Assembly (NCBI RefSeq): GCF_000333275.1
Contig: NZ_BACU01000637.1
Span: 27,401 to 91,400, forward strand
Direction: 5' to 3'
Length of the DNA stretch: 64,000 nucleotides
Source: Azospirillum sp. B4
GTDB lineage: Bacteria > Pseudomonadota > Alphaproteobacteria > Azospirillales > Azospirillaceae
The first letter of the stretch is position 1; every line of letters begins with the position of its first letter. The notes under the pieces are model-generated. The model did not search any database. It was given only the letters and a program-made list of their open reading frames with translations, and was not told the DNA's origin. The position numbers and the translations under genes are program-made. Positions 1 to 9,231 of the stretch are shown piece by piece.

Positions 1-710
1 AGGCCATCCCCCCCAATTCCTATGCCGAGCAGTGGAACATGGACCAGCTGCACGAGGACGTGATGCGCGTCCTGGCGCTGGACCTGCCGGTGCAGGAATG
101 GGGCAAGGAAGAAGGGATCGCCGAGGTCGAGATCGAGCAGCGCCTGATGGCGGCGGCCAACGAGGCCTACGCGGCCAAGGAGGCCGCCTATGGGCCGGAA
201 ATCATGCGCTCCATCGAGCGCAGCCTGCTGCTGCAGCTGCTGGACCAGTCGTGGAAGGACCACCTGCTGTCGCTGGACCACCTGCGCCAGGGCATCAACC
301 TGCGGGCCTACGGCCAGCGCGATCCGCTGAACGAATACAAGCGCGAGGCCTTCAACCTGTTCGAGGAGCTGCTGGACAGCCTGCGCGAGCAGGTGACCCA
401 GGTGCTGATGCGCGTGCAGCTGCAGATGGCCCAGCCCGAGCTGGATCCGAACAATTTCCCGCCGCAGGAGATGCAGGAGACCCGCGTCGACCCGGCGCTG
501 CCCCCCTCTGGCCTCCCCCCGGCCGAGGAGCCCCTGCCCCCCGGCATGGCCCGCGCCAGCGCCGGCCTGGCCTATGGTGCCGTCAACATGCCGCAGTCGA
601 CGCAGGTGGGTGGCCAGGATCCGGCCACCTGGATGAACACCCCCCGTAATTCCGCCTGCCCCTGCGGCAGCGGCCTGAAGTACAAGCATTGCCATGGCCG
701 CGCCCCCTGA
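1..710 (+). CDS. secA: Protein translocase subunit SecA, C-terminal part (cut by window edge)
   Basis: The reading frame is open from base 3 and gives the last 235 residues of SecA, the ATPase motor that drives preproteins through SecYEG at the inner membrane. The helical scaffold/wing region is recognisable (IERSLLLQLLDQSWKDHLL, then the LRQGINLRAYGQRDPLNEYK stretch). A Pro-rich variable linker leads to the C-terminal zinc-binding SEC-C motif CPCGSGLKYKHCHG, which contacts SecB and phospholipid. The start lies outside the window. A GC-rich inverted repeat (GCGCCCC/GGGGCGC) overlaps the stop codon but has no T-run. Identification is secure. Confidence 0.97.
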   Translation, partial: AIPPNSYAEQWNMDQLHEDVMRVLALDLPVQEWGKEEGIAEVEIEQRLMAAANEAYAAKEAAYGPEIMRSIERSLLLQLLDQSWKDHLLSLDHLRQGINLRAYGQRDPLNEYKREAFNLFEELLDSLREQVTQVLMRVQLQMAQPELDPNNFPPQEMQETRVDPALPPSGLPPAEEPLPPGMARASAGLAYGAVNMPQSTQVGGQDPATWMNTPRNSACPCGSGLKYKHCHGRAP

Positions 711-759
711 GGGGCGCGCCTGACGACGCTGTTCGAGCAGGAAGAGGAGGCATGATTCC

Positions 760-1017
760 ATGCCGGTTGCCGACGATATGACGCCGGAAGAGGCCGCCCG
801 CCCGGCCCCGCCCGCCAACGAGGACATTGTGGAACGGTTGCGCCGCCGTGCCGAGCGCGCCCGTGACCGCTACCCCGACCATGCCGAAGATCCCGGCACC
901 CTGGTTGGCGGCCTGATCGAGGACTACGAGGCCGCGGCGCAGGAGATCGAACGCCTGCGCGCCGCCCTGAAGGACATCGCCCGGCGGTCGCTGGCCGCCA
1001 TGCGGCCCGATCTGTAA
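760..1017 (+). CDS. Small coiled-coil hypothetical protein (85 aa)
   Basis: An 85-residue acidic protein. A Pro/Ala/Glu-rich N-terminus is followed by a charged helix (about residues 25-40) and a heptad-like segment near residues 55-75 (EAAAQEIERLRAALKDIARR), which suggests a short coiled coil. There is no signal peptide or membrane segment. A purine-rich GAGGAGG lies about 10 bases before the ATG. It sits 49 bp behind secA in the same direction and may be co-transcribed. I do not recognise a family; function unknown. Confidence 0.6.
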   Translation: MPVADDMTPEEAARPAPPANEDIVERLRRRAERARDRYPDHAEDPGTLVGGLIEDYEAAAQEIERLRAALKDIARRSLAAMRPDL

Positions 1018-1020
1018 TAC

Positions 1021-1051
1021 CAGCGGCACGAGATTATGATTCGTGCCGCTG
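1021..1051. repeat. Hairpin H1, copy next to module A
   Basis: An 11-bp perfect inverted repeat, CAGCGGCACGA/TCGTGCCGCTG, with a 9-base loop. The same hairpin recurs at 2400-2430 and 26130-26160. Here, and at 26130, it abuts the dispersed module. Confidence 0.85.
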
Positions 1052-1152
1052 TAGGACGCGACTGCGTCCGCCGGAGCGAGCACCGCAGGGCGCAGCGAGG
1101 AAGCCCCAAGACACGCATAGGGGCCACGGATGTGGCCGCCCGGCGATTGAGG
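1052..1152 (+). repeat. Dispersed structured intergenic module, copy A
   Basis: First of six copies of a module that begins TAGGACGCGAC and ends near CGGCGATTGAGG. It contains the conserved first hairpin GGACGC-gact-GCGTCC at 1054-1069, a central GAGGA-AGCC block, and a second arm region built around GGCC-acggatgt-GGCC. It is flanked by hairpin H1 on the left and H3 on the right, and lies between two plus-strand genes. Other copies: 15963-16060, 20479-20576, 26033-26129, 28628-28714, 62436-62534. Confidence 0.8.
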
Positions 1153-1180
1153 GGCATTTGAGCGGTCACGATCAAATGCC
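1153..1180. repeat. Hairpin H3, copy next to module A
   Basis: A perfect 9-bp inverted repeat, GGCATTTGA/TCAAATGCC, around the loop GCGGTCACGA. A second copy at 40915-40946 has one compensatory pair change in the stem and one change in the loop. The hairpin directly follows module A and ends 21 bases before the ATG of the next gene's probable start. Confidence 0.8.
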
Positions 1181-1201
1181 GTTGGTATAAAAGGAATGCC
1201 C

Positions 1202-1723
1202 ATGCGCACCGCCGCCCTGCTGGTTTCCTGCCTGGTGGCGGTCATGCTGGTGATTCCGGAGGCGACCATGGCCAGTTCGCCGCGCCCACCCCAATCGATC
1301 GTCGAGGGGCTGTACCAGCCCTATTTGTCCGGCCCGCACGCGGACAAGCTGGGCGGCCCGGATGCCCTGGCGCTGATCCGACCCCACGCCAGCCCGGCCC
1401 TGGCCCGCCTGCTGGACCAGGAGAAGGCCTGCGCCGTCCGCACACGCCAAATCTGCGCGCTTGATTTTGACGTCATCATCGCCGGCCAGGACTGGAACCT
1501 GTCCGGCTTCGGGCTGCAATACCGGCTGGATGGCCAGGTGGGCATCGTGACCGCCCGATTCGTCAACGGCGTCCCCTGCGCCATCGACTACCGCACGATC
1601 CTGGTCAATGGCCGGTGGGTGATCGACGATGTCATCATCCGGCAGGCCGACGGGATACCCCCCGACCAGCCCTGGTCGCTGCGGGGCGCACTGGAAGAGG
1701 CCTACGCCCACCCCCGCAAGTGA
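1202..1723 (+). CDS. Exported DUF3828-like protein
   Basis: About 173 residues from the ATG at 1202 (an in-frame ATG at 1196 would add two residues). The N-terminus is a signal peptide: MRT, a hydrophobic core of about 17 residues, then ATMASS. The mature part has a DUF3828-like layout, with an N-terminal helix (IVEGLYQPYL) and a beta-rich core ending in a W-V-I-DDVII strand. Two or more cysteines (CAVRTRQIC, VPCAID) suggest a periplasmic disulfide protein. The SD is weak. The family call is from memory of the fold pattern and is moderate. Confidence 0.6.
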   Translation: MRTAALLVSCLVAVMLVIPEATMASSPRPPQSIVEGLYQPYLSGPHADKLGGPDALALIRPHASPALARLLDQEKACAVRTRQICALDFDVIIAGQDWNLSGFGLQYRLDGQVGIVTARFVNGVPCAIDYRTILVNGRWVIDDVIIRQADGIPPDQPWSLRGALEEAYAHPRK

Positions 1724-1735
1724 TGGCGGGGTGCG

Positions 1736-2284
1736 TCAGTCCGGATATCGGATCTCCAGGATCTCAACCTCTTCCGGGCCCTTGGGCGTGCGCACGGTGA
1801 CGACGTCACCGACCTTGGCCTTCATCAGGGCCCGCGCCACCGGTGATACCCAGCTTATGCGGTGGCGGTCCATGTCCACCTCATCCCGGCCGACGATGGT
1901 GACGGTCATGCGGCCATCGTCCACATCGGCATAGGTGACGGTGGCGCCGAAGAAGACCTGGGTGCGGTTCTTCTGCAGCTGCGGGTCCACCACCTCGGCG
2001 CTTTCGATGCGCTTGGTCAGGAAGCGGATACGGCGGTCGATCTCCCGCAGGCGCTTCTTGCCGTAGAGATAGTCACCATTTTCCGACCGGTCGCCGTTGC
2101 CCGCGGCCCAGGACACCACCTCCACCACCTTGGGCCGTTCCACCCGCAGCAGTTGATGGCGTTCGTCCCGCATGCGGTTGAAGCCTTCGGGCGTCATGTA
2201 ATTCTTGGCCCCCGCCGGCAGGGGCGGCAGGTCGTCATCGTCATCGTCGTCCCCAGCGGGAGACAGGTCGGGCGTGGTGTTCAT
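1736..2284 (-). CDS. greB: Transcription elongation factor GreB
   Basis: A 182-residue Gre factor. The N-terminal coiled coil (about residues 28-100) contains the GDRSENGDYLYGKKRLREIDRR segment that reaches the RNA polymerase active site and stimulates cleavage of backtracked RNA; the YLYGKK form and length favour GreB over GreA. The C-terminal FKBP-like domain (about 105-182) ends in VEILEIRYPD. The protein starts with an unusual acidic run of Asp residues (about residues 12-18) that is absent from E. coli GreB. It is convergent with the upstream plus-strand gene. Confidence 0.93.
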   Translation of the reverse strand: MNTTPDLSPAGDDDDDDDLPPLPAGAKNYMTPEGFNRMRDERHQLLRVERPKVVEVVSWAAGNGDRSENGDYLYGKKRLREIDRRIRFLTKRIESAEVVDPQLQKNRTQVFFGATVTYADVDDGRMTVTIVGRDEVDMDRHRISWVSPVARALMKAKVGDVVTVRTPKGPEEVEILEIRYPD

Positions 2285-2320
2285 GGGGTCACTTCGCTAG
2301 TCACCCCCGCCCTCTAGCGC

Positions 2321-2382
2321 ACCCGGAGCGTAGCGACAAGACCCCGGAGCGTAGCGATACGACCCCGGAGCGTGGCGATAAG
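2321..2382. repeat. Three-copy 20-21 bp tandem repeat
   Basis: Three head-to-tail units of the form ACCCCGGAGCGTAGCGATAAG lie at 2321-2340, 2341-2361 and 2362-2382. They differ at a few positions. The repeat sits in the short gap upstream of greB and downstream of the chemoreceptor gene, between the greB start and an H1 hairpin. Confidence 0.8.
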
Positions 2383-2399
2383 ACCACAGTCGCGGGCCA

Positions 2400-2430
2400 C
2401 AGCGGCGCGAGTCTCCATCTCGTGCCGCTG
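2400..2430. repeat. Hairpin H1, solitary copy
   Basis: CAGCGGCGCGAG/CTCGTGCCGCTG, 12-bp arms with one G-T type mismatch and a 7-base loop. It is the same palindrome as at 1021 and 26130, but here no dispersed module is attached. It lies just past the stop codon of the chemoreceptor gene. Confidence 0.75.
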
Positions 2431-2453
2431 GACCAAGGCGAACGCGAGCCTCC

Positions 2454-4520
2454 TCACATCTCCCGCAACGCCTTCATGAAGCCCACCACCGCGTCGTTCA
2501 GGCGGCCGGCCTCCCGCGTCAGGCTGCCGGCGGTGTCCAGCACCTCGCCCGCCGTGCTGCCGGCGACGCCGGTGGCGTCGGTCAGCGAGGACAGGGTGCG
2601 GGAGACGTGATCGGTCCCGGTGGCGGCCTCCGCCACGTTGCGGGCGATCTCCCGCGTGGCGGCGCCCTGCTCCTCCACGGCGGCGGCGATGGCGGACGCC
2701 ACCTCGTTCACCTCATGAATGGTGACGCCGATGCGTTCCATGGCCGCGACGCTGAGGCCGGTGCGCTGGCCGATGTCCTGGACGTAGCGGGCGATCTCCT
2801 CCGTCGCCTTGGCGGTCTGGCCGGCCAGGGCCTTGACCTCGCTGGCGACGACGGCGAAGCCCTTGCCGGCCTCTCCCGCCCGCGCCGCCTCAATGGTGGC
2901 GTTCAGGGCCAGCAGGTTGGTCTGCCCGGCGATGTCGTTGATCATCTGCACCACGGCACCGATCCGCTCCGACGCCTCGGCAAGGCCGCCGATGGTGTCG
3001 CCTGTGGCCGTGGCCTCCGCCACCGCGCGGGCGGCGATGGACCGGGAGCGCTCGACCTGACGCCCCACCTCATCCACCGAGGCCGCCAGCTCCTGCGCGG
3101 CGGCGGCCACCGTCTGCACGTTGGAGGAGGTCTGGCTGGCGGCCGCCTGCACGCCCTGGGCCTGCAGGCTGGCGCTGCCGGTGTTGTCGGTCAGGGTGCG
3201 GGCGTCCCCCTCCAGCGTGTGGGCGGCGCTGGTGACGGCGGCGGCCACGCCGTGCACGTCCGTCTCGAACGCCGCGGCCAGACGGGCCTGCCGCGTCACC
3301 ACCGACCAGGTCATCATCGGACCGACATAACGGCCATCGGTATCCCGCACGGCGGCCACGCGCAGCTCCAGCTCCTCGTTTTCGCCAGTGGCGTTCTTGA
3401 GGCTGAGGCGGCCTTGCCAGGGCAGCCGGGCGGGGTTCTTCACCACATCCAGCAGCGGGGCGGGATCGGCATGGAACAGGCCGATTCCGGCGCCCACCGG
3501 CGTGCCCCCGGCCAGCGGCCGCGGCAGGGGGGCGGCCAGCGTCTTGAGGGTGTCCAGGCTGGCGGCGTTGGCATAGGTGATGCGGAAATCCTGGTCGGCG
3601 TCGGCCAGCAGGACGTTCAGCGGCATGTCGTCCACCATCTGCTTCAAGCGGAAGACGTCGGCCACCACGCCGCGCAGGGCACCGGCGGCGCGCAGCATGC
3701 GCCCGATCTCATCCCGGCGCTGGGTGGGGCGGATCTCCACCGTCGTGTCGTTGGCCGCCAGACGTTCCAGCAGGCGGGCGACCAGCAGGGCGGGACGGCC
3801 CACCCAGCGGCTGGCCAGCCACCAGGCCGCCAGGCCCAGCACCACGGCCAGGGTGACGCTGGCCACCAGGATGCTGGTCTTCAGATGCTCCACCGCCTCG
3901 GCAAAGACGCGTTTCTGGATGCCGGTATACAGAACGCCCACGGTACGGCCGCCGGCGTCCTTGATGGGGTCGTAGGCGGTGTAGAAGGGCACGCCCAGGA
4001 TGTCGGCCTCGCCCCGATAGGCCTCGCCACGACCGACGACGGCGTCATAGACGGCGTTGCGGGCCAGCGCGGTGCCGATGGCGCGGCTGCCGTCCGGCTT
4101 CATGACATTGGTGGCGATGCGCACCATCTCGCCGTCCTTGGCGGCGAAGATGGTGGCGGTACCACCCACCAGGCGCTTCACCGTGTCGACGGCGGCATCG
4201 TTGTTCTCCAGCGCGGTGTCGCCGGCATAGAGATGCCCGTCCTTGAGGCTGTAGCCCTTGCCGTAGCCTTCCAGCACATGCCAGGCCACCTGCATGTTGG
4301 CGTCCTGCCGGTCCTTGGCCAATTCCATGGTGAAGCCCGCCAGCAACACGTGGCTGATGCCCAGGCTGACCACCGTCAGCAGGGTCACGGCCCCCACGAT
4401 CAACAGGGCGATACGCGCCGCCACCGACACTTCGAAGCGCTTGCGGGCTTTGGCGGAAGGGGATGGGGCGCCGGCGGCGCCCGTCGAGGGCTTGAACTGC
4501 GCGGACTGGGTTTGGAACAT
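2454..4520 (-). CDS. Methyl-accepting chemotaxis protein (Cache, HAMP, PAS-like, MCP signal domains)
   Basis: Transmembrane chemoreceptor of 688 residues from the ATG at 4520, which has GGGAAG about 8 bases upstream; a frame extension to 4664 is not needed. Domains in order: cytoplasmic lead, TM1 (about 38-62), periplasmic single Cache domain (about 63-215; the [11 protein letters not shown] and GVLYTGI strands are typical of the sCache_3 type), TM2 (about 217-240), HAMP (about 240-290), a PAS-like segment (about 300-410), and the MCP signalling hairpin, whose tip reads [20 protein letters not shown]. It should bind a small ligand in the periplasm and signal through CheW/CheA. No che genes are adjacent; motA lies 14 kb away. 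Confidence 0.92.
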   Translation of the reverse strand: MFQTQSAQFKPSTGAAGAPSPSAKARKRFEVSVAARIALLIVGAVTLLTVVSLGISHVLLAGFTMELAKDRQDANMQVAWHVLEGYGKGYSLKDGHLYAGDTALENNDAAVDTVKRLVGGTATIFAAKDGEMVRIATNVMKPDGSRAIGTALARNAVYDAVVGRGEAYRGEADILGVPFYTAYDPIKDAGGRTVGVLYTGIQKRVFAEAVEHLKTSILVASVTLAVVLGLAAWWLASRWVGRPALLVARLLERLAANDTTVEIRPTQRRDEIGRMLRAAGALRGVVADVFRLKQMVDDMPLNVLLADADQDFRITYANAASLDTLKTLAAPLPRPLAGGTPVGAGIGLFHADPAPLLDVVKNPARLPWQGRLSLKNATGENEELELRVAAVRDTDGRYVGPMMTWSVVTRQARLAAAFETDVHGVAAAVTSAAHTLEGDARTLTDNTGSASLQAQGVQAAASQTSSNVQTVAAAAQELAASVDEVGRQVERSRSIAARAVAEATATGDTIGGLAEASERIGAVVQMINDIAGQTNLLALNATIEAARAGEAGKGFAVVASEVKALAGQTAKATEEIARYVQDIGQRTGLSVAAMERIGVTIHEVNEVASAIAAAVEEQGAATREIARNVAEAATGTDHVSRTLSSLTDATGVAGSTAGEVLDTAGSLTREAGRLNDAVVGFMKALREM

Positions 4521-5292
4521 GGCGATACTTCCCAAATGCGGCGCCCTCAGGGGCGCCGGAGGGGGCGCACGGGCGACAACGACAGCGAAATATGAAATGC
4601 CCGCTAGGGCGGCCCTCGACCGGCCCGCGCACCGCGGAGCTGTCTTTCGGAAGGCAGCGTTCAATATAGACCGCCAATGGCTTGGTCCAGGGACAAGCCT
4701 ATGCGAATTTTGAAGACTAGACCATCAGGCATGATCGTCAAGCAATCCGGATGCCTTTGAATTTTCCTTTACATGGTCTCCAGCTTCATCACCACCATCT
4801 GGTCATGTCGGGGTTTTTCTATCAAATCCCCGTCGAACGTGCCCTTCTCTGTTAAGTATTACTTCCACCGTTGGCAGAAAATCGGTTATCCAGCCAAACT
4901 AATTGGGTCCCGGATTTGGCCTTCATGGAAGATGAGGTTGACTTGTCATCTTCCGGTCCTCGCTAAATCCCGTCCTGGGAGCAACAGGCCGGAGCCAAGA
5001 AGTGGTATCGGTGGATGAGGGGGCTCCGCCAAACCCGCGTTCTTCTGTCGCGCCCCCCGGAAAGCGGCCGGCACGACCCTGTGATTTTAATGCGGGGACA
5101 GCGCTTACCTTGAGCCGCAGCCGGATATAGTATCCTGACGGCATCCCCTTTCCGCCCCGCCACCTTTGGCAAGGAACATGCCTATCGGCCAGGAAGTCCG
5201 CAATTGAACTGTCCAGTGGACACAGGCACACTTCGGCCCCAACGAAAAGCGCCCCGCAGTGGCGCCATCAATACAAGAGTAGGAGCGGCTGC
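4521..5292. other. Long intergenic region without a recognisable gene
   Basis: About 770 bp between the divergent chemoreceptor and M1 aminopeptidase genes. It is less GC-rich than its surroundings, especially 4690-4960. The open frames in it have no initiation signals or familiar composition, so I call none. It contains a 9-bp perfect inverted repeat, GGAAGATGA/TCATCTTCC, at 4927-4954 without a T-run. It probably holds both promoters, but I cannot place -35/-10 boxes with confidence. Confidence 0.5.
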
Positions 5293-8060
5293 ATGCCCTT
5301 GCCCTCGATCAGTTTTATCCCGCGCTCTTTAAAGGGCGCCCTCAAAACTGTTCTGGCGACGAGTGCGGCTTTATGTCTCAGCGCGCCGGTTTGTCTGGCC
5401 GGCAACGGGCGGCTGCCAGACAGTATTTCGCCGCTGCGCTATGACCTGACGGTCATCCCCAACATCGACGCCGGTACATTCGCCGGTGAGGTGCACATCG
5501 ACATCGACGTGGCCACGGCCACGCCCGCGGTGGTGCTGAATACGGAAAGCCTGACGCTGGACCGCGTCACCATCGACGGCAATCCCGCCACCAGCGTCAC
5601 CCAGGACAAGGACACCCAGACCGCCACGCTGGGCGCCGCCGGCCGCTGGCGCCTGGGGCACACACGGTGGACATCAGCTATCGCGGCGTGATCGAGAAGA
5701 CGGCGCGCGGCCTGTTCCAGCTGGACTACACGGGCGCCGACGCCAAAGGGGGGGCCGCGGCACCCGCCCGCATGCTGCTGACCCAGTTCGAGGCAGGCGA
5801 CGCCCGCCGCTTCCTGCCCTGCTGGGACGAGCCCTCGGCCAAGGCGACCTTCACCCTGTCGGTCATGGCGCCGGCCGGGCAGATGGCCGTGTCCAACATG
5901 CCGGTGAAGGCGGAGGAGGCCATGGCCGACGGCCGCCACCTGGTGCATTTCCAGCCCACGCCGCGCATGTCCAGCTACCTGCTGTTCCTGGGCGTGGGCG
6001 ATGTGGAGCGCGCCACCGCCCAGGCCGGCGACGTGGAGATCGGCGTGGTGGTGCGGCGCGGGTCGGTGGACAAGGCGCGCTTCGCGCTGGAGACGGCGAC
6101 GGCCATCCTGGCCCGCTACAACGATTATTTCGGCGTTCCCTACCCCCTGCCCAAGCTGGATTTCATCGCCGCCCCCGGCGCCGGCGGTTTCGGCGCCATG
6201 GAGAACTGGGGCGCCATCATGGCCTTTGAGAAGGACGTGCTGCTGGACCCGGCGCTGGCCAACGAGGCCGCCCGCCAGCGTGTGTTCCAGGTGGTGGCGC
6301 ATGAGATGGCGCACCAATGGTTCGGCGACCTGGTCACCATGGCTTGGTGGGATGACCTGTGGCTGAACGAAGGCTTCGCCTCATGGATGGAAGCCAAGGC
6401 CATGGCGGCCCTGCATCCGGACTGGTCGCCCTGGCTGGTGGCCATGCCGGCGATGGAGCGGGCCAAGCGCCTGGACGCGCGGGCCGCCACCCACCCGGTG
6501 GTCCAGCCCGTCAATTCCGTGGCGGAGGCGGACGAGGCCTTCGACGACATCACCTATGACAAGGGCCAGGCGGTCATCCGCATGGTGGAGGCGACCGTGG
6601 GCGAGACCGCCTTCCGCGACGGCGTGCGCCGCTACATGAAGCGCAACGCCTATGGCAACGCCACCACCCGCGACCTGTTCAAGGCGGTGGAGGACGCCGG
6701 CGCCAAGGACGCCCTGCGCATCGCCACCGATTTCGTCAGCAAGCCCGGCATCCCCCTGGTGACGGTCAACGCCACCTGCGGCGCGGGTGCCGCCCCCAAG
6801 GCGAAGGCCAAGGGCAAGGACAGGAAGGGCGCGCCGGCCACCCCGGCGGCCGTCGGCGCCACCACGGAGGTGAGCCTGCGCCAGGCGCGCTTCGCCACCG
6901 AACCCGTGACCATCCCCGACCAGTACCACCTGAGCGACCGCCTATGGCCCATCCCCGTGCCCCTGGCCACGGTGGGCACGGGCGGCAGCGGACGCACGCT
7001 GCTGACGGCCATCACCGGCAAGGCCGCCGTGCCCGGCTGCGGCCCCCTGCTGGCCAACGCCGGCCAGACGGGGTATTTCCGCGTCGCCTATGCCGAGCCG
7101 GCGTTCAAGGCCCTGGTCGACCATGTCGACCAGCTGGCGGCCATCGACCAGTTGGGCCTGCTGTACGACAGCGCCGCCCTGGGCGAGGCCGGGCAGATGG
7201 CCATGAGCGACAGCCTGGCCCTGATCCGCGCCCTGCGGCCCGACGCCGACCCGGCGGTATGGCAGCAGGCGGCCGACTACCTCCGCGACGTCGACGCCTA
7301 CTATACCGGCCGGGCCCCGGGCGTGGGTCAGGGCCAGGCGGCCTTCCGGGCCTACGCCCGGGGGGTGCTGGCACCCGTGCTGTCCGCCATCGGCTGGGAT
7401 CCGCAGCCGGGCCAGGGCGACAAGGTGGGGCTGGCGCGCACCGCCCTGATCCGCGCGCTGGGGACGTTCGACGCCACCGACACGGTGACGGAGGCCCAGC
7501 GCCGCCTGGCGGCCGACGCCACCGACGCCACCGCGCTGCCCCCCGGCATCCGCCTGCCCGTCATCACCGTGGTGGCCCAGCATGCCGATGCCGCCACCTT
7601 CCAGCGCCTGCACGCGCTGGCATCCGCCACCACCGACGCCCTGGCCCGGCGCCAGCTGTATGTCGCGCTGGGCGCGGTGCGCGATCCGGCGCTGGCGCAA
7701 CAGGTGCTGGACATGACGCTGACGCCGGAGGTGGAGACCACCACCGCCCCGTCCGTCATCCGCGCCGTGGCGGAATCCAACCCCGACTTGGCCTGGCGCT
7801 TCATCACCACCCATGTCGACGCGGTGGAGGGCAAGCTGGACCAGATGCAGCGCTATGAGTTCTTCGCCGACATCGCCCGCCAGTCGTCCGACCTGTCGCG
7901 AATCGGCGACCTAACCGCCTATGCCGAAGGGCACGTGCCGGCCAGCGGCCGCCAGGGCATCGCCAAGGCGACGGGCGAAATCGCCTACCGCGCCAAGGTG
8001 GCCCAGGACCGCCTGCCCCAGCTAGACGCCTGGCTGGCCACCCTGCCGGCGGCGCGGTGA
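5293..8060 (+). pseudogene. M1-family aminopeptidase (PepN-like), exported, with one frameshift
   Basis: Zinc aminopeptidase of about 922 residues if the frame is restored. The ATG at 5293 follows GTAGGAG and opens a signal peptide (cleavage near VCLAG). The frame breaks at about 5641-5645: one missing C restores the expected L-A-P-G-A-H-T-V-D-I-S-Y continuation, which is read from 5643 in the next frame. The rest is intact: GAMENWG substrate motif, zinc site HEMAH at about residues 337-341, second zinc ligand Glu near 360 (LNEGF), then a C-terminal helical domain. A Lys/Ala-rich insert near 6785-6850 is unusual. Either a sequence-level indel or a recent mutation; there is no other decay. Confidence 0.88.
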
Positions 8061-8168
8061 CAGCGCCACCCACGCCGCCGATCTAAACGCCTGTACTGAC
8101 CGAACGCACTGGTGGCGTCCCCCGCTTCCCGGGCGTAAGCTTCCCGTAACAAGCGGGGAGGCGCCCAG

Positions 8169-8492
8169 GTGCTGGTGGTGACGACCGAGGCCGTGTCAGG
8201 CCATCGCGTGCTGGCCGTGAAGGGCCAGGTGTTCGGCGTGGTCGTGCGCAGCCGGGGCCTGGCCGGCAACATCGTCGCCGCGCTGCGCACCCTGATCGGC
8301 GGCGAGATTCACGAATACACCCAGATGCTGGAGGAAGGCCGCCGCCAGGCCATCGACCGCATGGTGGCCAACGCGGGCGCCATGGGCGCCAACGCCATCG
8401 TGATGATGCGCTTCGACAGCTCGGAAATCGGCCAGACGATGAGTGAGATCGTCGCCTACGGCACCGCCGTGGTGCTGGACCCCCCGCCTTAG
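8169..8492 (+). CDS. YbjQ/UPF0145 family protein
   Basis: A 107-residue protein starting with GTG, preceded by a GGGGAGG stretch (8155-8161). It matches the UPF0145/YbjQ family, which forms small beta-alpha-beta oligomers: an N-terminal strand (MLVVTTEAVSGHRV), the VFGVVVRSRG turn, a long helix (LEEGRRQAIDRMVANAGAMGANAI) and the closing strand with AYGTAVVL. Members are annotated as putative heavy-metal-binding proteins, but no biochemical role is settled. It stands alone behind the aminopeptidase gene. Confidence 0.85.
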   Translation: MLVVTTEAVSGHRVLAVKGQVFGVVVRSRGLAGNIVAALRTLIGGEIHEYTQMLEEGRRQAIDRMVANAGAMGANAIVMMRFDSSEIGQTMSEIVAYGTAVVLDPPP

Positions 8493-8599
8493 AGTGAAGA
8501 GGAGAGTGAAGAGGACCGCCTTAACCCAACCCTGAGACCGATCATCGGACAGAGGGCCTGAAAGCCAAGGCCCATGCCCCGGATAAGGAGACCAGCGCC

Positions 8600-8971
8600 A
8601 TGTCCGTCCTGCATGTCCATTTCGGGTCCGGCCCGTCCCGACCCGGCGTTGACACCACCCCGATCCGGCAGCCCGCCTGCACCTGGCTGATGATCGGCTG
8701 CGCCATCGCCTTCGCCGCCATCATGGCGGTGTGGCTGATGGACATGGTCAGCGTCTTCCCCATCGGCCTGTTGGTCGGCACGGGCTTCCTCTGCCTGGCG
8801 GCCCTGGTGGAACGGGTGAACTACAAGCCCCTGGTCAACGGGCTGCCCGGCCCCGGCTGGCAGGACACGGGCGAGCGCTTCGCCGATCCCGCCACCGGCG
8901 CCCTGGTGGCCGTCTATTTCAATCCCGCCCGCCTGGAGCGACGCTACATCCGCCTGGACCGGGAACCCTGA
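8600..8971 (+). CDS. Small two-helix membrane protein, unknown
   Basis: 123 residues with two adjacent hydrophobic segments, about residues 28-47 (TWLMIGCAIAFAAIMAVWLM) and 52-68 (VFPIGLLVGTGFLCLAAL). A soluble C-terminal tail of about 55 residues ends in ALVAVYFNPARLERRYIRL. The ATG is preceded by AAGGAG about 9 bases upstream. No family recognised; probably an inner-membrane protein with a cytoplasmic tail. Confidence 0.6.
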   Translation: MSVLHVHFGSGPSRPGVDTTPIRQPACTWLMIGCAIAFAAIMAVWLMDMVSVFPIGLLVGTGFLCLAALVERVNYKPLVNGLPGPGWQDTGERFADPATGALVAVYFNPARLERRYIRLDREP

Positions 8972-9097
8972 CGGCGGTCTGGCCTGGCGGCGCGCGGCCC
9001 ACCATGGGTTTTCGCCCCACCATAGGGTTTGCATTGCCCGGAACTTGCCTGTATGGTGCGCGCCGCGCCGCCGGGAACCCGGCGTGCCGCCCGGCAT

Positions 9098-9174
<77 letters not shown>

Positions 9175-9231
9175 CCTTCCATTTCCACCTTGGTCTTGAT
9201 CGGTCGACGCCGTCGATCGGCCGCCGCTGTG

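Noticed and set aside
32-649. 205-codon plus-strand frame overlapping secA
   Set aside because: Out of frame with the clearly recognisable SecA C-terminus; Gly/Ala/Arg-rich composition typical of a high-GC shadow frame.
2607-4595. 662-codon frame antisense to the chemoreceptor gene
   Set aside because: The minus-strand product has full Cache/HAMP/MCP motifs; the antisense product is His/Gly/Gln-rich low complexity with no domain.
4923-5231. 102-codon minus-strand frame in the gap before the M1 aminopeptidase
   Set aside because: No SD, unusual composition and no family resemblance; treated as noncoding.
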